Positions 36,685-47,000 of a stretch of DNA of 64,000 nt are shown in pieces. A program made the position numbers and the translations under genes. Position 1 is the first letter of the stretch. The number at the start of each line of letters is the position of its first letter. The notes below the pieces were generated by a model. That model was not told the DNA's origin, made no database searches, and saw only the letters and a program-made list of their open reading frames with translations. This DNA is from Bremerella sp. TYQ1 (GTDB taxonomy: Bacteria; Planctomycetota; Planctomycetia; Pirellulales; Pirellulaceae). Where the stretch lies: assembly GCF_020150455.1 (NCBI RefSeq), contig NZ_CP083740.1, positions 248,001 to 312,000 of the forward strand, written 5' to 3'.

Positions 36685-37374
36685 CTATGGAATACCGAAG
36701 TACTTGATCTCGCTCAGTTCTTCACCAAATGTCACCGGTAAGTCGACGACCGCCTCCAGCAATGTGAGATAATCGCTTCGGGCGATTTCGATGGCGCCCA
36801 TGCTGCCGGTATGTTCGGTCCATTGTTGGATATCGAACAGTTTGTAGCCTCGTTGATTGAGATGCGAGACCAACGCAGTCAGGGCGACTTTCGATGCGTC
36901 GCGAACTTTATGGAACATCGATTCGCCAGCAAACAGGCCACCAATCGCGATACCGTAGATCCCGCCGGCGAGTTCTCCCTCATGCCAGACTTCCACGCTA
37001 TGAGCGTGTCCTTCTGCGTGCAGTTTGCAATACGCTTTCAGCATGGCAGACGTGATCCAAGTTCCATCCTTTTTATGCCGCGGCTTGGAACAGCCCAGCA
37101 TCACGTCGCGAAACGCCGTGTCGCAGGTCACCTGAAATTTGCCGCTACGAATCGTTCGCTTTAAGCGTTTGCTTGCATAGAGGCCGTCCAGCGGCATAAT
37201 CGCCCGGGGATCGAGCGAAAACCAGGTCATCGGCATCCAGTCCCCCCACATCGGCCAGGGAAAGATGCCATGTCGATAGGCGTCGAGTAACCACTCGGAA
37301 GTTAATCGGCCACCGACCATGACTAAGTCGTTCTCGTCGGCTTGCTCTGCAGGTGGAAAAAAACGGGAAACCAA
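36685..37374 (-). CDS. aat: Leucyl/phenylalanyl-tRNA--protein transferase
   Basis: 229 residues starting from a TTG at 37374; the family needs residues this far upstream (FFPPAEQADENDLVMVGGRL), so later ATGs are too short. Landmarks: LLDAYRHGIFPWP, WFSLDPRAIMPLDGLYASKRLKRTIR, TWITSAMLKAYCKLHAEGHAHSVEVW, GGIYGIAIGGLFAGESMF and LFDIQQWTEHTGSMGAIEI. The enzyme adds Leu or Phe to N-terminal Arg/Lys of proteins, marking them for ClpS/ClpAP by the N-end rule. The His of the usual nucleus H-T-x-S-x-G motif is present. It diverges from dnaG. Confidence 0.93.
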   Translation of the reverse strand: MVSRFFPPAEQADENDLVMVGGRLTSEWLLDAYRHGIFPWPMWGDWMPMTWFSLDPRAIMPLDGLYASKRLKRTIRSGKFQVTCDTAFRDVMLGCSKPRHKKDGTWITSAMLKAYCKLHAEGHAHSVEVWHEGELAGGIYGIAIGGLFAGESMFHKVRDASKVALTALVSHLNQRGYKLFDIQQWTEHTGSMGAIEIARSDYLTLLEAVVDLPVTFGEELSEIKYFGIP

Positions 37375-37657
37375 ATTTGAACTCTGTAGAGATTGACAAT
37401 TGTGGGAAAAAAATTTTGGTGTGAACGATTTCGTTAGCTAGGGAAATGCTTGTGCCCCCAGCGGCCAAAAATCTTATGAGACTTCCGCTGAGATCTCGGA
37501 AAAATAAGGCGTTTTATGGCAACTTCGCGTATTCGGATTCACGAATTATGGCTTCCCAAAACGCCGAAATGACTACGCAAAAAGTTCTAAAATCGATATT
37601 GTAGAAGATATCCGCTAGCGTGAAACCAAAACGTTGTCGGTATTCGTCAATGCGAAC

Positions 37658-37686
37658 TTGACCCAAAATCGGGAAATGGGATAAAT
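37658..37686 (+). promoter_or_regulatory. Sigma-70-type promoter of dnaG-rpoD
   Basis: TTGACC (37658-37663), 17 bases, ATAAAT (37681-37686). Transcription would start near 37693, inside the longest dnaG frame, which argues that the first TTG (37686) is not the start codon. I see no other feature in the 446-base gap between aat and dnaG. Confidence 0.6.
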
Positions 37687-37820
37687 TGCTTCCACGTGCT
37701 ACGGAAGGCACGGCCCAGAATGTCAAACTCGGGCTGAGTGGTGATCGCAAGGAAGACGCAATCACGCTGACAATTCTCGGGCAAAGGGTTCCCGTAAAAC
37801 CCTGGAAGGATGTCCAAAGG

Positions 37821-39677
37821 GTGGCTTTTCCCCCAGACAACGACGTTAAAGAACAGGTACGTGCCGCATCCGATATCGTGGATGTCTTGGGCGGGTATCT
37901 GAACCTACGAAGGCAAGGACGTGGCTACGTCGCTTTGTGCCCATGGCACGACGACAGCCGGCCAAGCTTTCAGGTTAATCCACAGCGCCAATCGTGGCGG
38001 TGCTGGGTTTGTGGTATCGGTGGCGACGTCTTCAGTTTTGTCATGCGTCGTGAGTCGATCGAATTCCGCGAAGCCCTCGAGCTTCTCGCCGATCGTGCGA
38101 ATATTGCGTTACCATCGCAAGGCCCAGTCGCCCCCGCAGGTAGTCCGGACGACAAGAAGTACCAATACAACGCCCTCGCTTGGGTCGAGCGTTTGTTCCA
38201 TGAACTGCTGCTCAACGATCCCATCGCTGATGAGGCGCGACGTTATCTGCACGATCGAGGAATCACGAAGGAAGCGATCCACCACTTCCACATTGGTTTT
38301 TCGCCCAACGATTGGCAGTGGCTCTGCAACAAGTCCAATCAAAGCGAATATACCCAGCCGGTTCTCGAAAAAGTTGGCGTGATCGGCCAGTCCCAAGGTG
38401 GTCGAATGTACGATCGCTTCAAGGGACGCGTGATCTTCCCGATTCGCGACGTACAGAGCCGTCCGATTGCGTTTGGTGGCCGAATTTTGCCAGCTTATGC
38501 GGATGAAAAAGCGGCCAAGTATGTCAATTCGCCCGAGACACGTTTGTTCTCGAAGAGCGACAATGTTTACGCTTTGGACTTGGCCCGCGACCACATCACC
38601 AACAGCAAGAAGGTGATTGTCGTCGAAGGTTACACCGATGTCATCGCGTTGCACGAAGCCGGCGTAAAAAACGCCGTAGCCGTGCTCGGAACCGCATTGG
38701 GGCCTCGTCACATTCAACTGCTTCGTCGTTACGCCGATACCGTTTACCTGGTCCTCGATGGCGACGATGCAGGGCAAAAGCGTACCAGCGAAGTGCTTGA
38801 GTTGTTCATTGCTCAGCAGGTTGACCTGCGAATTACCACGCTGCCCAGCAACCTCGATCCGTGTGATTTCGTCCAGCAAAATGGCGCCGATGCATTCCGC
38901 GAGCACTTAGCGAAGTCGCTCGACGCATTAGAACACAAAATCCGAATTGCCACCGCTGGAATCGATCTCGCTAACGATCTGCACAGTGCCAACGACGCAT
39001 TGGAAGACGTTCTCAATACATTAGCGAAAGCCCCGAATCTGGCCGCCGAAACTTCGTCGGAAGTCCGGCTTCGGGAGCACCAGTTCCTCGCCCGGATCGC
39101 GCGGCAGTTTCAGGTCGCCGAATCGGAACTACGGACGCGGCTTTCGTCGCTACGCAAAGCGGCGAGTACGAAACAGCGAATGCCTTCCTACGATGAGGCA
39201 CCTCCAGCTATTCAAAAGGTCTATCGAATCAGCGATCTCGACAACTGGGACAAAACGCTCCTGAAGATGATGCTGGCTCTTCCAGAAACTATCGAATGGT
39301 GTCTGGATGAGATCGGTCCTGATGAACTACGGAGTGAAGCCGGTAAAGTTGTTTATCGTGTTTTCAAGACTCGGAGCGACGCACATCAGGATTGTGCGTT
39401 TCCTGGGATCTTGGATTCGGTTGATGATGAGTCAATTCGTTTCCTGTTAATCGAACTTGATGATCTCGCGTCAGATCAAAAGTTTGGTGATCCCAGTGAA
39501 GAGTTAAAATTGATCATTGATGCCTACCGAAGCGATCATGAAGACCGCATGATCGGTAGCCAAGAATCATCAATGATGCAAAAACGGATTCCACAAGAGG
39601 ACGAGCTCGACGTCCTCAAAGAAATTGTCGAGCAAAAGAGAAATCGCCAGGGTATTTCCTTTCCCACGGATGGGTAG
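37821..39677 (+). CDS. dnaG: DNA primase
   Basis: 618 residues from the GTG at 37821, chosen because GGAAGGA lies 10 bases upstream, because VAFPPDNDVKEQVRAASDIVDVLGGYL matches how primases begin, and because the likely promoter lies inside the longer frame. The CHC2 zinc ribbon is complete (CPWHDDSRPSF ... WRCWVCGIGGDVFSFVM). Toprim motifs are VVEGYTDVIALHEAG and LVLDGDDAG with the metal-binding Glu and Asp residues. The C-terminal third (from about residue 440) is the helicase-interaction region and is poorly conserved. It makes RNA primers at the fork. rpoD follows after 100 bases, the classical macromolecular-synthesis order without rpsU. Confidence 0.95.
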   Translation: MAFPPDNDVKEQVRAASDIVDVLGGYLNLRRQGRGYVALCPWHDDSRPSFQVNPQRQSWRCWVCGIGGDVFSFVMRRESIEFREALELLADRANIALPSQGPVAPAGSPDDKKYQYNALAWVERLFHELLLNDPIADEARRYLHDRGITKEAIHHFHIGFSPNDWQWLCNKSNQSEYTQPVLEKVGVIGQSQGGRMYDRFKGRVIFPIRDVQSRPIAFGGRILPAYADEKAAKYVNSPETRLFSKSDNVYALDLARDHITNSKKVIVVEGYTDVIALHEAGVKNAVAVLGTALGPRHIQLLRRYADTVYLVLDGDDAGQKRTSEVLELFIAQQVDLRITTLPSNLDPCDFVQQNGADAFREHLAKSLDALEHKIRIATAGIDLANDLHSANDALEDVLNTLAKAPNLAAETSSEVRLREHQFLARIARQFQVAESELRTRLSSLRKAASTKQRMPSYDEAPPAIQKVYRISDLDNWDKTLLKMMLALPETIEWCLDEIGPDELRSEAGKVVYRVFKTRSDAHQDCAFPGILDSVDDESIRFLLIELDDLASDQKFGDPSEELKLIIDAYRSDHEDRMIGSQESSMMQKRIPQEDELDVLKEIVEQKRNRQGISFPTDG

Positions 39678-39777
39678 AGGATACCGCTTGACGTCGCCCT
39701 CGACTGTATGACCCGCATTCAGTTGGCAGGCGAAAATGACCAAAGGAATTTTATGGGAAGGCAAGGAGGTCTTCACT

Positions 39778-41451
39778 ATGGAATTTGCCGATCAAGAACT
39801 GACCGTACTTCTGGAAAAAGGCAAGTCGCAAGGTTGGTTGACTTACGATGAAGTCAACAACTATCTCCCCGACGAGGCCAGTGGCAGCGAAAAGCTCGAC
39901 TCGCTACTGACCGAACTCGAAAACCGTGGCATCGAATTGGTCACCGACCCGCCGGAAGACGATTTCGACGATGCCCCAACGACCAAAGCTCCATCGGCTC
40001 GCGAATTTGCCGAAGCTTTGGACGAAGAAGGTGGTTCGGAAACGTTTGCCACGGAAGAAATCACCAAAAGCAGCGATGATCCGATCCGCATGTACTTGTC
40101 GCAGATGGCATCGATTCCGCTCCTTTCGCGGGCTGAAGAAATCGCCCTCGCCAAAAAGATTGAAATCACCCGCAAGCAATTCCGCCGCTTGGTACTCGGC
40201 TGCGATTTCGCTTTGCGACACACGGTCGAGATTCTCGAAAAAGTTCACCGCGGTGAACTGCCGTTCGATCGTACGATCAAAGTGTCGTTGACCGAAAACC
40301 TGACCAAGGAACAAATCCAAGGTCGCATGCCGCACAACCTGAAGACGCTTCGAGTCATGCTCGAAGAAAATCGTCGTGACTTCCAACGTCTGCTACGCAA
40401 GAGCACGCCTCGCGAAGAACGAATCGCCGCTCGCAAGCGATTTATTCGTCGCCGCCAAAAGTGTCTTCAGTTGGTCGAAGAACTGTCGCTGCGAACTCGC
40501 CGTGTGATTCCGGTCATGAGCCAACTGGAAGACTTCGCCGATCGCATGGAAGAAATTCGTGCTCGCCTGGCACTGATTCGTGATATTCCTGCTGCCAAGG
40601 ACGAACGAGCCAACCTGCGTAAAGAGCTTCGCGATTTGATGCTGCTGACGCTGGAAAGCCCGCGCAGCCTGCGAACGCGTTGCGATAAGTTTCGCAAGCA
40701 GTTCGATCAATACGAAGGCGTCAAACGCCAACTGTCCAGCGGTAACCTGCGTTTGGTCGTTTCGATTGCGAAGAAGTACCGCAACCGTGGTTTGAGCTTT
40801 CTGGACTTGATCCAGGAAGGGAACACCGGCCTGATGCGAGCGGTTGACAAATACGAATATCGCCGAGGCTTTAAGTTCTCGACCTATGCCACATGGTGGA
40901 TTCGCCAGGCAATCACGCGAGCTATCGCAGATCAAGCCCGAACCATTCGTATCCCTGTGCACATGATCGACGTCTTGTCGAAGCTCCGCAACGTCCAGAA
41001 GCGTTTGCTGCAAGAGCTTCGCCGCGAGCCGACCATGGAAGAAATCTCGCGTCGCAGCGAAGTTCCTGTTGAGGAAGTGCGTCGCGTGATGGACATCGGC
41101 CGTCATCCTGTGAGCCTGGATCGACCGATCGGTGAAAGCGAAGACAGCTCGTTTGGCGAGTTCATCGAGGATGGGCACGAAGAAACGCCCATTCGCAAGG
41201 CATCCAACGAAATATTGCGAGACAAGATCGGCGGATTGCTGAAGACTCTGACCTACCGCGAACGTGAAATCATCAAGCTGCGTTATGGCCTCCAAGATGG
41301 GTATACCTACACCTTGGAAGAGGTTGGTCGGATCTTCAAAGTGACTCGTGAACGTGTCCGCCAAATCGAAGCCAAAGCGGTTCGTAAGCTGCAACATCCC
41401 GTCCGCAGCCAACAGTTGGCCGGATTCCTGCACACGGCCGACGCTGCTTAG
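39778..41451 (+). CDS. rpoD: Primary sigma factor RpoD
   Basis: 557 residues. The ATG at 39778 is chosen because AGGAGGT lies 8 bases upstream; the ATG at 39736 would add 14 residues. Region 1.1-like residues 1-60 ([26 protein letters not shown]) are followed by an acidic linker and region 1.2 ([29 protein letters not shown]). A nonconserved helical insert precedes regions 2.1-2.4 ([49 protein letters not shown] core, then [15 protein letters not shown]). Region 3 and region 4.2 ([30 protein letters not shown]) are complete. It should direct the bulk of transcription at TTGACA/TATAAT promoters. Confidence 0.96.
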   Translation: MEFADQELTVLLEKGKSQGWLTYDEVNNYLPDEASGSEKLDSLLTELENRGIELVTDPPEDDFDDAPTTKAPSAREFAEALDEEGGSETFATEEITKSSDDPIRMYLSQMASIPLLSRAEEIALAKKIEITRKQFRRLVLGCDFALRHTVEILEKVHRGELPFDRTIKVSLTENLTKEQIQGRMPHNLKTLRVMLEENRRDFQRLLRKSTPREERIAARKRFIRRRQKCLQLVEELSLRTRRVIPVMSQLEDFADRMEEIRARLALIRDIPAAKDERANLRKELRDLMLLTLESPRSLRTRCDKFRKQFDQYEGVKRQLSSGNLRLVVSIAKKYRNRGLSFLDLIQEGNTGLMRAVDKYEYRRGFKFSTYATWWIRQAITRAIADQARTIRIPVHMIDVLSKLRNVQKRLLQELRREPTMEEISRRSEVPVEEVRRVMDIGRHPVSLDRPIGESEDSSFGEFIEDGHEETPIRKASNEILRDKIGGLLKTLTYREREIIKLRYGLQDGYTYTLEEVGRIFKVTRERVRQIEAKAVRKLQHPVRSQQLAGFLHTADAA

Positions 41452-41482
41452 GCCAATAAATTGTGGAATGAGTGAACCTGGA

Positions 41483-41517
41483 AAGCCTGGGCCTTGTCAA
41501 AAGGCTCAGGCTTTTTT
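41483..41517 (+). terminator. Rho-independent terminator of dnaG-rpoD
   Basis: An 11-bp stem (41483-41493 with 41503-41513, one G-U pair) with a 9-base loop and a T-run, 32 bases past the rpoD stop. Confidence 0.93.
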
Positions 41518-41620
41518 GTTGGTCGAAAGGGGTAAAATAGATGGGTGGCGTGTGCTAGAACCAACGTGACTGCTACATTATTCGAATCCTTTCTCCATTT
41601 TGCTCCCTAGTGGAAAACTT

Positions 41621-42334
41621 ATGTCTGACCGACCGTACAGCGAAGTTCTGCAGGAACTTCACCGAATCCATCGCCAGCTGAGCGACCTCCGGAGTCGTCT
41701 GGCTCGATGTCCGATTCGAGTTAGCGCTGCTCGAAATCGGGTTACGGCTGCCGAGCAGGTTGTCGCCGAGGTCAAAGAGTCGATCCAAAGCACTAAAATG
41801 ACGGCTGACCGCAAGCAACTTCAATTGCGGGAAAGCGAGAATAAGATCGAGGCGATCGAAGCGAAGCTGAATGCTGCTAAGACAAACGACGAATTTCAGA
41901 TTTTCAAGGAGCAGATCGCTGCGGCGCAGATGGCCAATAGTGTCATGTCCGACGAGATTCTCGAGGCATTAGAAAAAGTCGATCAGCTGGAACTCAAGCA
42001 TGCTGAGTCGGTCAAAGCTGTCGAAACGGCTCAAGCCGACCAAGCCAAAATTGAAGCGGAAGTCGAGCAACAGCGTGGGGAACTGGAAACCGAGATCGCA
42101 CGTGTCTTGGAATTGCTGGAAGGGGTCGAAAAAGATATTCCTCCTGATGTCCGTGCTGACTACAAACGCGTCGTTAAAGTCAAAGGAGAAGATGCGTTGG
42201 CTTCGGTGGTCAACAACTATTGCACCCAGTGCAATGTGCAGCTGCGAATTCAGACAATTAGCGATCTAAAGCTCGGTAAACCGGTGTTTTGTTCGTCGTG
42301 CGGAGCGTTTCTTTACTTTCCTGAATTGGGTTAA
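41621..42334 (+). CDS. Coiled-coil protein with C-terminal C4 zinc ribbon
   Basis: 237 residues from the ATG at 41621; a TTG at 41600 is possible. Residues 5-180 form a long antiparallel coiled coil rich in Glu, Lys, Ala and Gln. The last 45 carry a C4 zinc ribbon: NYCTQCNVQLRIQT, then GKPVFCSSCGAFLYF. This architecture is that of the C4-type zinc ribbon family often annotated as a nucleic-acid-binding protein (CT398-like). The CT398 protein of Chlamydia has been linked to sigma-54 and to type III secretion. That link is suggestive here given the sigma-54-type promoter at 21.28 kb, but function is not established. It sits between rpoD and greA, both transcription genes. Confidence 0.88.
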   Translation: MSDRPYSEVLQELHRIHRQLSDLRSRLARCPIRVSAARNRVTAAEQVVAEVKESIQSTKMTADRKQLQLRESENKIEAIEAKLNAAKTNDEFQIFKEQIAAAQMANSVMSDEILEALEKVDQLELKHAESVKAVETAQADQAKIEAEVEQQRGELETEIARVLELLEGVEKDIPPDVRADYKRVVKVKGEDALASVVNNYCTQCNVQLRIQTISDLKLGKPVFCSSCGAFLYFPELG

Positions 42335-42437
42335 CGCGACCGTTTTGGGGAAACCGCTAGCTGCCTAAGGAAGTTGGCTTTACAAACCCCTCATCTTTCA
42401 ATAACAATAAAAGTAACAAATCAAACTAGTACGACAT

Positions 42438-42466
42438 GCGGCCTGTCCCAGGTCGCGTTTTTTTTT
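42438..42466 (+). terminator. Intrinsic terminator immediately before greA, probable attenuator
   Basis: An 8-bp stem (42438-42445 with 42449-42456, one G-U pair) has a 3-base loop and nine T residues. The T-run ends 18 bases before the greA ATG and just before its GAGGAG ribosome site. There is no room for a promoter after it, so greA transcription must pass through it. Confidence 0.85.
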
Positions 42467-42484
42467 CGTTGAGGAGTTCCTGAC

Positions 42485-42979
42485 ATGTCGAGCATGGCCG
42501 ATCGAATGCCCATGTCCCGCAAAGGGTACGACAAATTAAAGGCCGAGTTGCAGCATCTTGAAGATGTCGAAATGCCTGCCATCACAGAAAAGGTGGCCAA
42601 CGCTCGTGCCGAAGGGGACCTGAAGGAGAACGCTGAGTATCACGGTTCACGTGAAACTCAGGGGATGATTCAAGCGAAGATCAACCTTATCAAGTCGAAG
42701 CTCGGCAAAGCGTTCATCGTTGATCCTTCGTCCATCGACACCTCTAAAGTCGGTTTCTTCGCCACCGTTACAGTGCGTGACGTCGACTTGGACGAGGAAG
42801 AAGTCTACTCACTTGTCGGTGCTGGCGAAGAAGACTTCATGAACAACAAGATTCTCGTCGACAGCCCGATGGCCCAGCAGCTGATCGGTAAGAAGGTCGG
42901 CGATGTGGTCGAGATCGAAGCGCCTAAGGGTTCGTACGAGCTGGAAGTCTTGAAGATCGAATACAATCTGAACGACTAG
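42485..42979 (+). CDS. greA: Transcription elongation factor GreA
   Basis: 164 residues, with GAGGAG 8 bases before the ATG. The N-terminal coiled-coil finger is standard: MSRKGYDKLKAELQHLEDVEMPAI, then ARAEGDLKENAEYHGSRETQGMI, with the acidic tip residues (E-G-D-L-K-E-N) that enter the polymerase secondary channel. The C-terminal FKBP-like domain ends in VDSPMAQQLIGKKVGDVVEIEAPKGSYELEVLKIEY. GreA makes RNA polymerase cleave backtracked transcripts. A strong terminator in its own leader suggests autoregulation by attenuation. Confidence 0.96.
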   Translation: MSSMADRMPMSRKGYDKLKAELQHLEDVEMPAITEKVANARAEGDLKENAEYHGSRETQGMIQAKINLIKSKLGKAFIVDPSSIDTSKVGFFATVTVRDVDLDEEEVYSLVGAGEEDFMNNKILVDSPMAQQLIGKKVGDVVEIEAPKGSYELEVLKIEYNLND

Positions 42980-43016
42980 CTCTTTGCCGCTCGGCGATTT
43001 GCAAACGATTTCAATG

Positions 43017-43049
43017 AATGGCCTTCCCATTGGGGAAGGCCATTTTTTT
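43017..43049 (+). terminator. Rho-independent terminator of greA
   Basis: A 12-bp stem (43017-43028 with 43033-43044) and a T-run, 38 bases past the greA stop. Confidence 0.93.
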
Positions 43050-43244
43050 GGCACGGCGAGCAGGATTGGGGCACTATAGTTCGCCATTCGTGCGAAAATT
43101 CGGACAAGCTTTTGCCGTGGACAACGAAATGCCGTTATTGCCCGACCCTCAGAATCGGCGATAATCAACCCCGTTGCCATGCTTGCGACCGATGGAAGTG
43201 GCTTGCTGCCGGAAATGAATCTTATGTAGAAGGAATTTGCACCG

Positions 43245-44009
43245 ATGTCCAATGATCAGTTTAGTGTCGAAGAACCCAAAAAATCGGGTGGTGGATGTAC
43301 CACGGCAATCATCGGCTGCTTGGTCGTATGTCTGGTGTTGGCCGGTATCGCCTGCGGGGTCGGCTACTATGTCTACGTCAACATGAGCGTCATGGCCGCC
43401 AACTTTGCCGAAACGCAACTGAATTCGGTGATCGATGAAACGGACCTGCCCGAAGAGCAAAAGAAGGGCATGAAAGAGCAAGTTTCTCGAGTCGCACAAG
43501 GTTACCGCGATGGCGACATTTCACTGGAACAACTTGGACAAGTGGGCGAAAAGATTGTTGAGTCCCCAGCGTTCACGGCGATTCCTGTCGAAATTGCTCG
43601 TGCCAAATACATCGAACCATCTGGGCTCAGCGACGAAGAAAAAGCCAATGCGAAAAAGCAGTTGCAGCGTATCGCCCAAGGTGCGTTCGACAAAAAGATT
43701 AACGAAGATGAACTGAAGTCTTTGCTCGATGGGCGAATCGCCGATGAAGAGGCTGACGGCAACTTGCAATTCCGCGACAACGTTTCCGACGACGAACTCC
43801 GCGAGTTCATCACAGCCGCTCAGCAAATGGCGGATGAAAAAGGCGTCGCCGACCAAAACTTCGAGATTGATCTTGCCGCGGAACTGAAAAAGGCCGTCGA
43901 CGAAGTCATGCTCGGTACTTCGGATCAAGTCGAGGATATCAATATTGAAATCCCCGACACCCCGATCGAAATTCCTAGTGAGGAAACGGTCCAGGAAGCC
44001 AGCAACTAA
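43245..44009 (+). CDS. Single-pass membrane protein of unknown function
   Basis: 254 residues; AGAAGGA lies before the ATG. A cytoplasmic start (MSNDQFSVEEPKKSGGG) precedes one membrane helix (CTTAIIGCLVVCLVLAGIACGVGYYVYV, residues 18-45). The rest is a soluble, mostly helical and acidic domain with two similar blocks: LPEEQKKGMKEQVSRVAQGYRDGDISLEQL and LSDEEKANAKKQLQRIAQGAFDKKINEDEL. That looks like an internal duplication. A third, poorer block may follow (VSDDELREFITAAQQMADEKG). I recognise no family. Its stop overlaps that of the convergent RND gene by three bases. Confidence 0.88.
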   Translation: MSNDQFSVEEPKKSGGGCTTAIIGCLVVCLVLAGIACGVGYYVYVNMSVMAANFAETQLNSVIDETDLPEEQKKGMKEQVSRVAQGYRDGDISLEQLGQVGEKIVESPAFTAIPVEIARAKYIEPSGLSDEEKANAKKQLQRIAQGAFDKKINEDELKSLLDGRIADEEADGNLQFRDNVSDDELREFITAAQQMADEKGVADQNFEIDLAAELKKAVDEVMLGTSDQVEDINIEIPDTPIEIPSEETVQEASN

Positions 44010-47000
44010 GCTGCCGCTTTTCGATCCGCGTTAAAGTAAGCCAGGCTGTATGCGACCGGAATGACCAAAAGCGTCAGGATGGTCGCAAACGCCAAGCCGA
44101 AAATCACGGCGCCAGTCAGCGGTTGCCAAAACTCTGCACCGCCGCTGAGGTTCAAAAACAGCGGCAACAACCCACCGATGGTCGTTGCCGTCGTCAGCAT
44201 CACAGGCCGCAGCCGGTTAATACCCGCCTCGACGATCGCGTCGCGGACTTTGAGACCTCGCTTGCGACCTTGGTTGATGAAATCGACCACCACGATGGCG
44301 TCGTTTACCACGATGCCGGTCAAGCTCACCAGACCAATAAACGTCGCCAGACTGAATGGAAAGTCGCTGATAAACATTCCCGCGACGACCCCCACGAAAC
44401 TCAGTGGGACCGTCAGCATCACAATGCAGGCCTGGCGAAAACTGGCGAATTGATAAACCAAAATCGCGAAGATTAAGATCACCGCGATCATCATCGACGC
44501 GGTCAGATAATTCATGTTCTTCGCCGTTTCTTCGCTTTCGCCAGTGAACTCGGCTCGCAGTCCCTCCGAAGGCGTTCCGACGGTGCCAATGAACGCCATG
44601 TCCATAAAGCTGACGGCCGTCTCGTTCGCTGGACGGAAACCAAGGGAAGGTAGAATGTCTTCACGAAGTCTGGCAAAGATCTTATCGGTATCAGGATTAT
44701 CGACGACGTCGCACTTGGCCGTGACAGCTCGCTTGCGGTCGTAGCGATTCACAGCAAACAGGCTGGTCGATCGATCAAGATTCGCCAATTGGCCGATCGT
44801 CGCCTTCTTTCCGCTAGGGCTTGTCAGCATGATGCGTTCCAGTTGTTCTTTGGACGCACGGTAGTCACTCATCGCTTGCAGGCGGAGTGTGACATCTTCA
44901 TCGCCGAGGTTCAGTTCGATGGTCGTGTCACCATTAATTGCCGTTTGAATGGCCTGGGCAATTTGCATTTCCGACATGCCATACAGACCGACAACTTCTG
45001 GGTAAGGCTCGACAACAATCTCTGGGTTCAAGTTGCGATAGTCCGACTTCACGTCGACAGCCTCCGGCATTTGCTGCATGCCATCTGTGGTAGCCTCCGC
45101 AACGCGGCCGAGTTGTTCCAGGTCGTCTCCCGTGAATCGTACTGCCACTTTCGCGCCGCCAGGTGGGCCTTCCTCGACTTCCTTAATCGTGTAAGTCATG
45201 CCCGGAAACTGCTTGATAGTCTGATCAAACTTTTCCCGGAGTTCTGCCAGGATCTCGCGTTCGTGCCGCTGGCGATCGAGTGGCGAAAGAAGTTCGACCA
45301 TGATCGTGCCGAACTCTGGGCCCACGGCCGGATCATTCTCTAAGCGACTCGCCAAACCTTCGGACGATCCCAGCGCGGAAACGAAGTTCACCAGCTCGCT
45401 ATCGGGACGTTCACCCAGTTCACGAAGCGGTTGTTGAATCGCTTCCGCGGCGGCAATCGTCTGATGAATGCTGCTTCCCAGCGGAAGCTCATATTTCACT
45501 TCAAACTGTCCACGATCGCTCGGCGGGAAGAACTCCTTGTCGACATGCACCATCATGAAACCTGCCCAGACGAGAGCAAGTACCGTGCATGTGGCCACGG
45601 CCCAGCGAGTTTGCAAAGCCCATCGGAGAATGTAGATATAGGTCTTCGTGAAAAAACCAAGATTCGGACGAATGCGAATTTCCGCTTCGTCTTCGTCCCT
45701 GGCAATCGCTTCGTGGACTGTCTTGTCTGGGACAACTTCGTTTGCCTTGCGGCGTCCATACCAACGAGCGGCAACGACGGGGATGAAGAAGTGGTCGACC
45801 AGCACACTACCTAACAGCGAGACGCTCACCACCTCGGGCATAACCCGCATGAAGTCGCCCATGATGCCAGGCACCAACAGCATCGGCAGGAACGCCGCGA
45901 CCGTCGTCAGGTCGGCCATAATGACCGGAGTTCCGACTTCTTCGATACCTATTTTTGCGGCGTCGACAGGGTCTTCACCTCGTTCGATGTGACGGTGAAT
46001 ATTCTCCGCAACAATGATCGCTCCGTCGACAACCATCCCCAGCACAAGGATGAATGCGAAGATCACCATGTTCGAGACCGGGATACCCAGCGCATACAGC
46101 GCGATCAAACCCACCGCCGAACTGAGCGGGATGGCGGTCAAAACCAAAAAGGAAATTCGCAGACCCATCGTCCACGCAAGGATCACCAGCACCAGCATCG
46201 CGCCGAACACAAAGCTAGACCCCAACACACGGAACATAATTGAAATTTCCGCGGACGTATCACGAGTGACTCGAAAGCTGATGTTCGGGTACTGCGGGCG
46301 AAGTTCGGCAATTTTCTCTTTCACCGAGATCGCCGCGGCAAGCGTATTGATGTCGGCTTCTTTGTTGACGATAATCGTGGCGCACGATTCACCGTTCAGA
46401 AGTGCCACGTTCTTCAATCGCCGGTAGGTGTCTTCGATCGTCGCGACATCGCCGATCTTGATGATTTTGCCGTCGACGGTGCTGATAATCGCGTTGCGAA
46501 TATCATCGACACCGCGGAACTGGGTTTCATTGCGGACACGAAAGTCGAACGTACCGGTATCAAGCTCGCCTGCGGGCATCTCAGCATGAAAGTCGGCTAG
46601 AGCTCTTCGGAAATCTCCCAGCGTTAGCCCGTACTCTGCGGCAAGATCGACATTAATGTTGACGTGCAATTCACGCTCGCGGCCGCCAAACAGCTGAGTG
46701 TTGGCGATCCCGGGAATTGTTTCCAGTTCTTCCTGGACTTCTTCCGCAAGTGTCTTGAGCGCTGCTTCGTCGAACCCTTTCGGTGCGGTCATGTTGACCA
46801 GCATTAGCGGTGTGTTCTCGAAGTCGATATCGGTGACCGATGGTTGAACTTCTCGGGCAACCGGCAAATCTCGTCTGATCTCGTCGACGAGATCCTTCAC
46901 TTCGCCACGAGCTTGATCGGGGTCGACTCCATCGAGAAAGATAATCTGCGTGATACTCGATCCACGCATGCTCGTCGACGCAATGAAGTCGACGTTCTTC

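Noticed and set aside
38109..38906. 265-codon minus-strand frame opposite dnaG
   Set aside because: It is a shadow of the zinc-ribbon and Toprim region.
40393..41433. 346-codon minus-strand frame opposite rpoD
   Set aside because: It is a shadow of the sigma factor's conserved regions.
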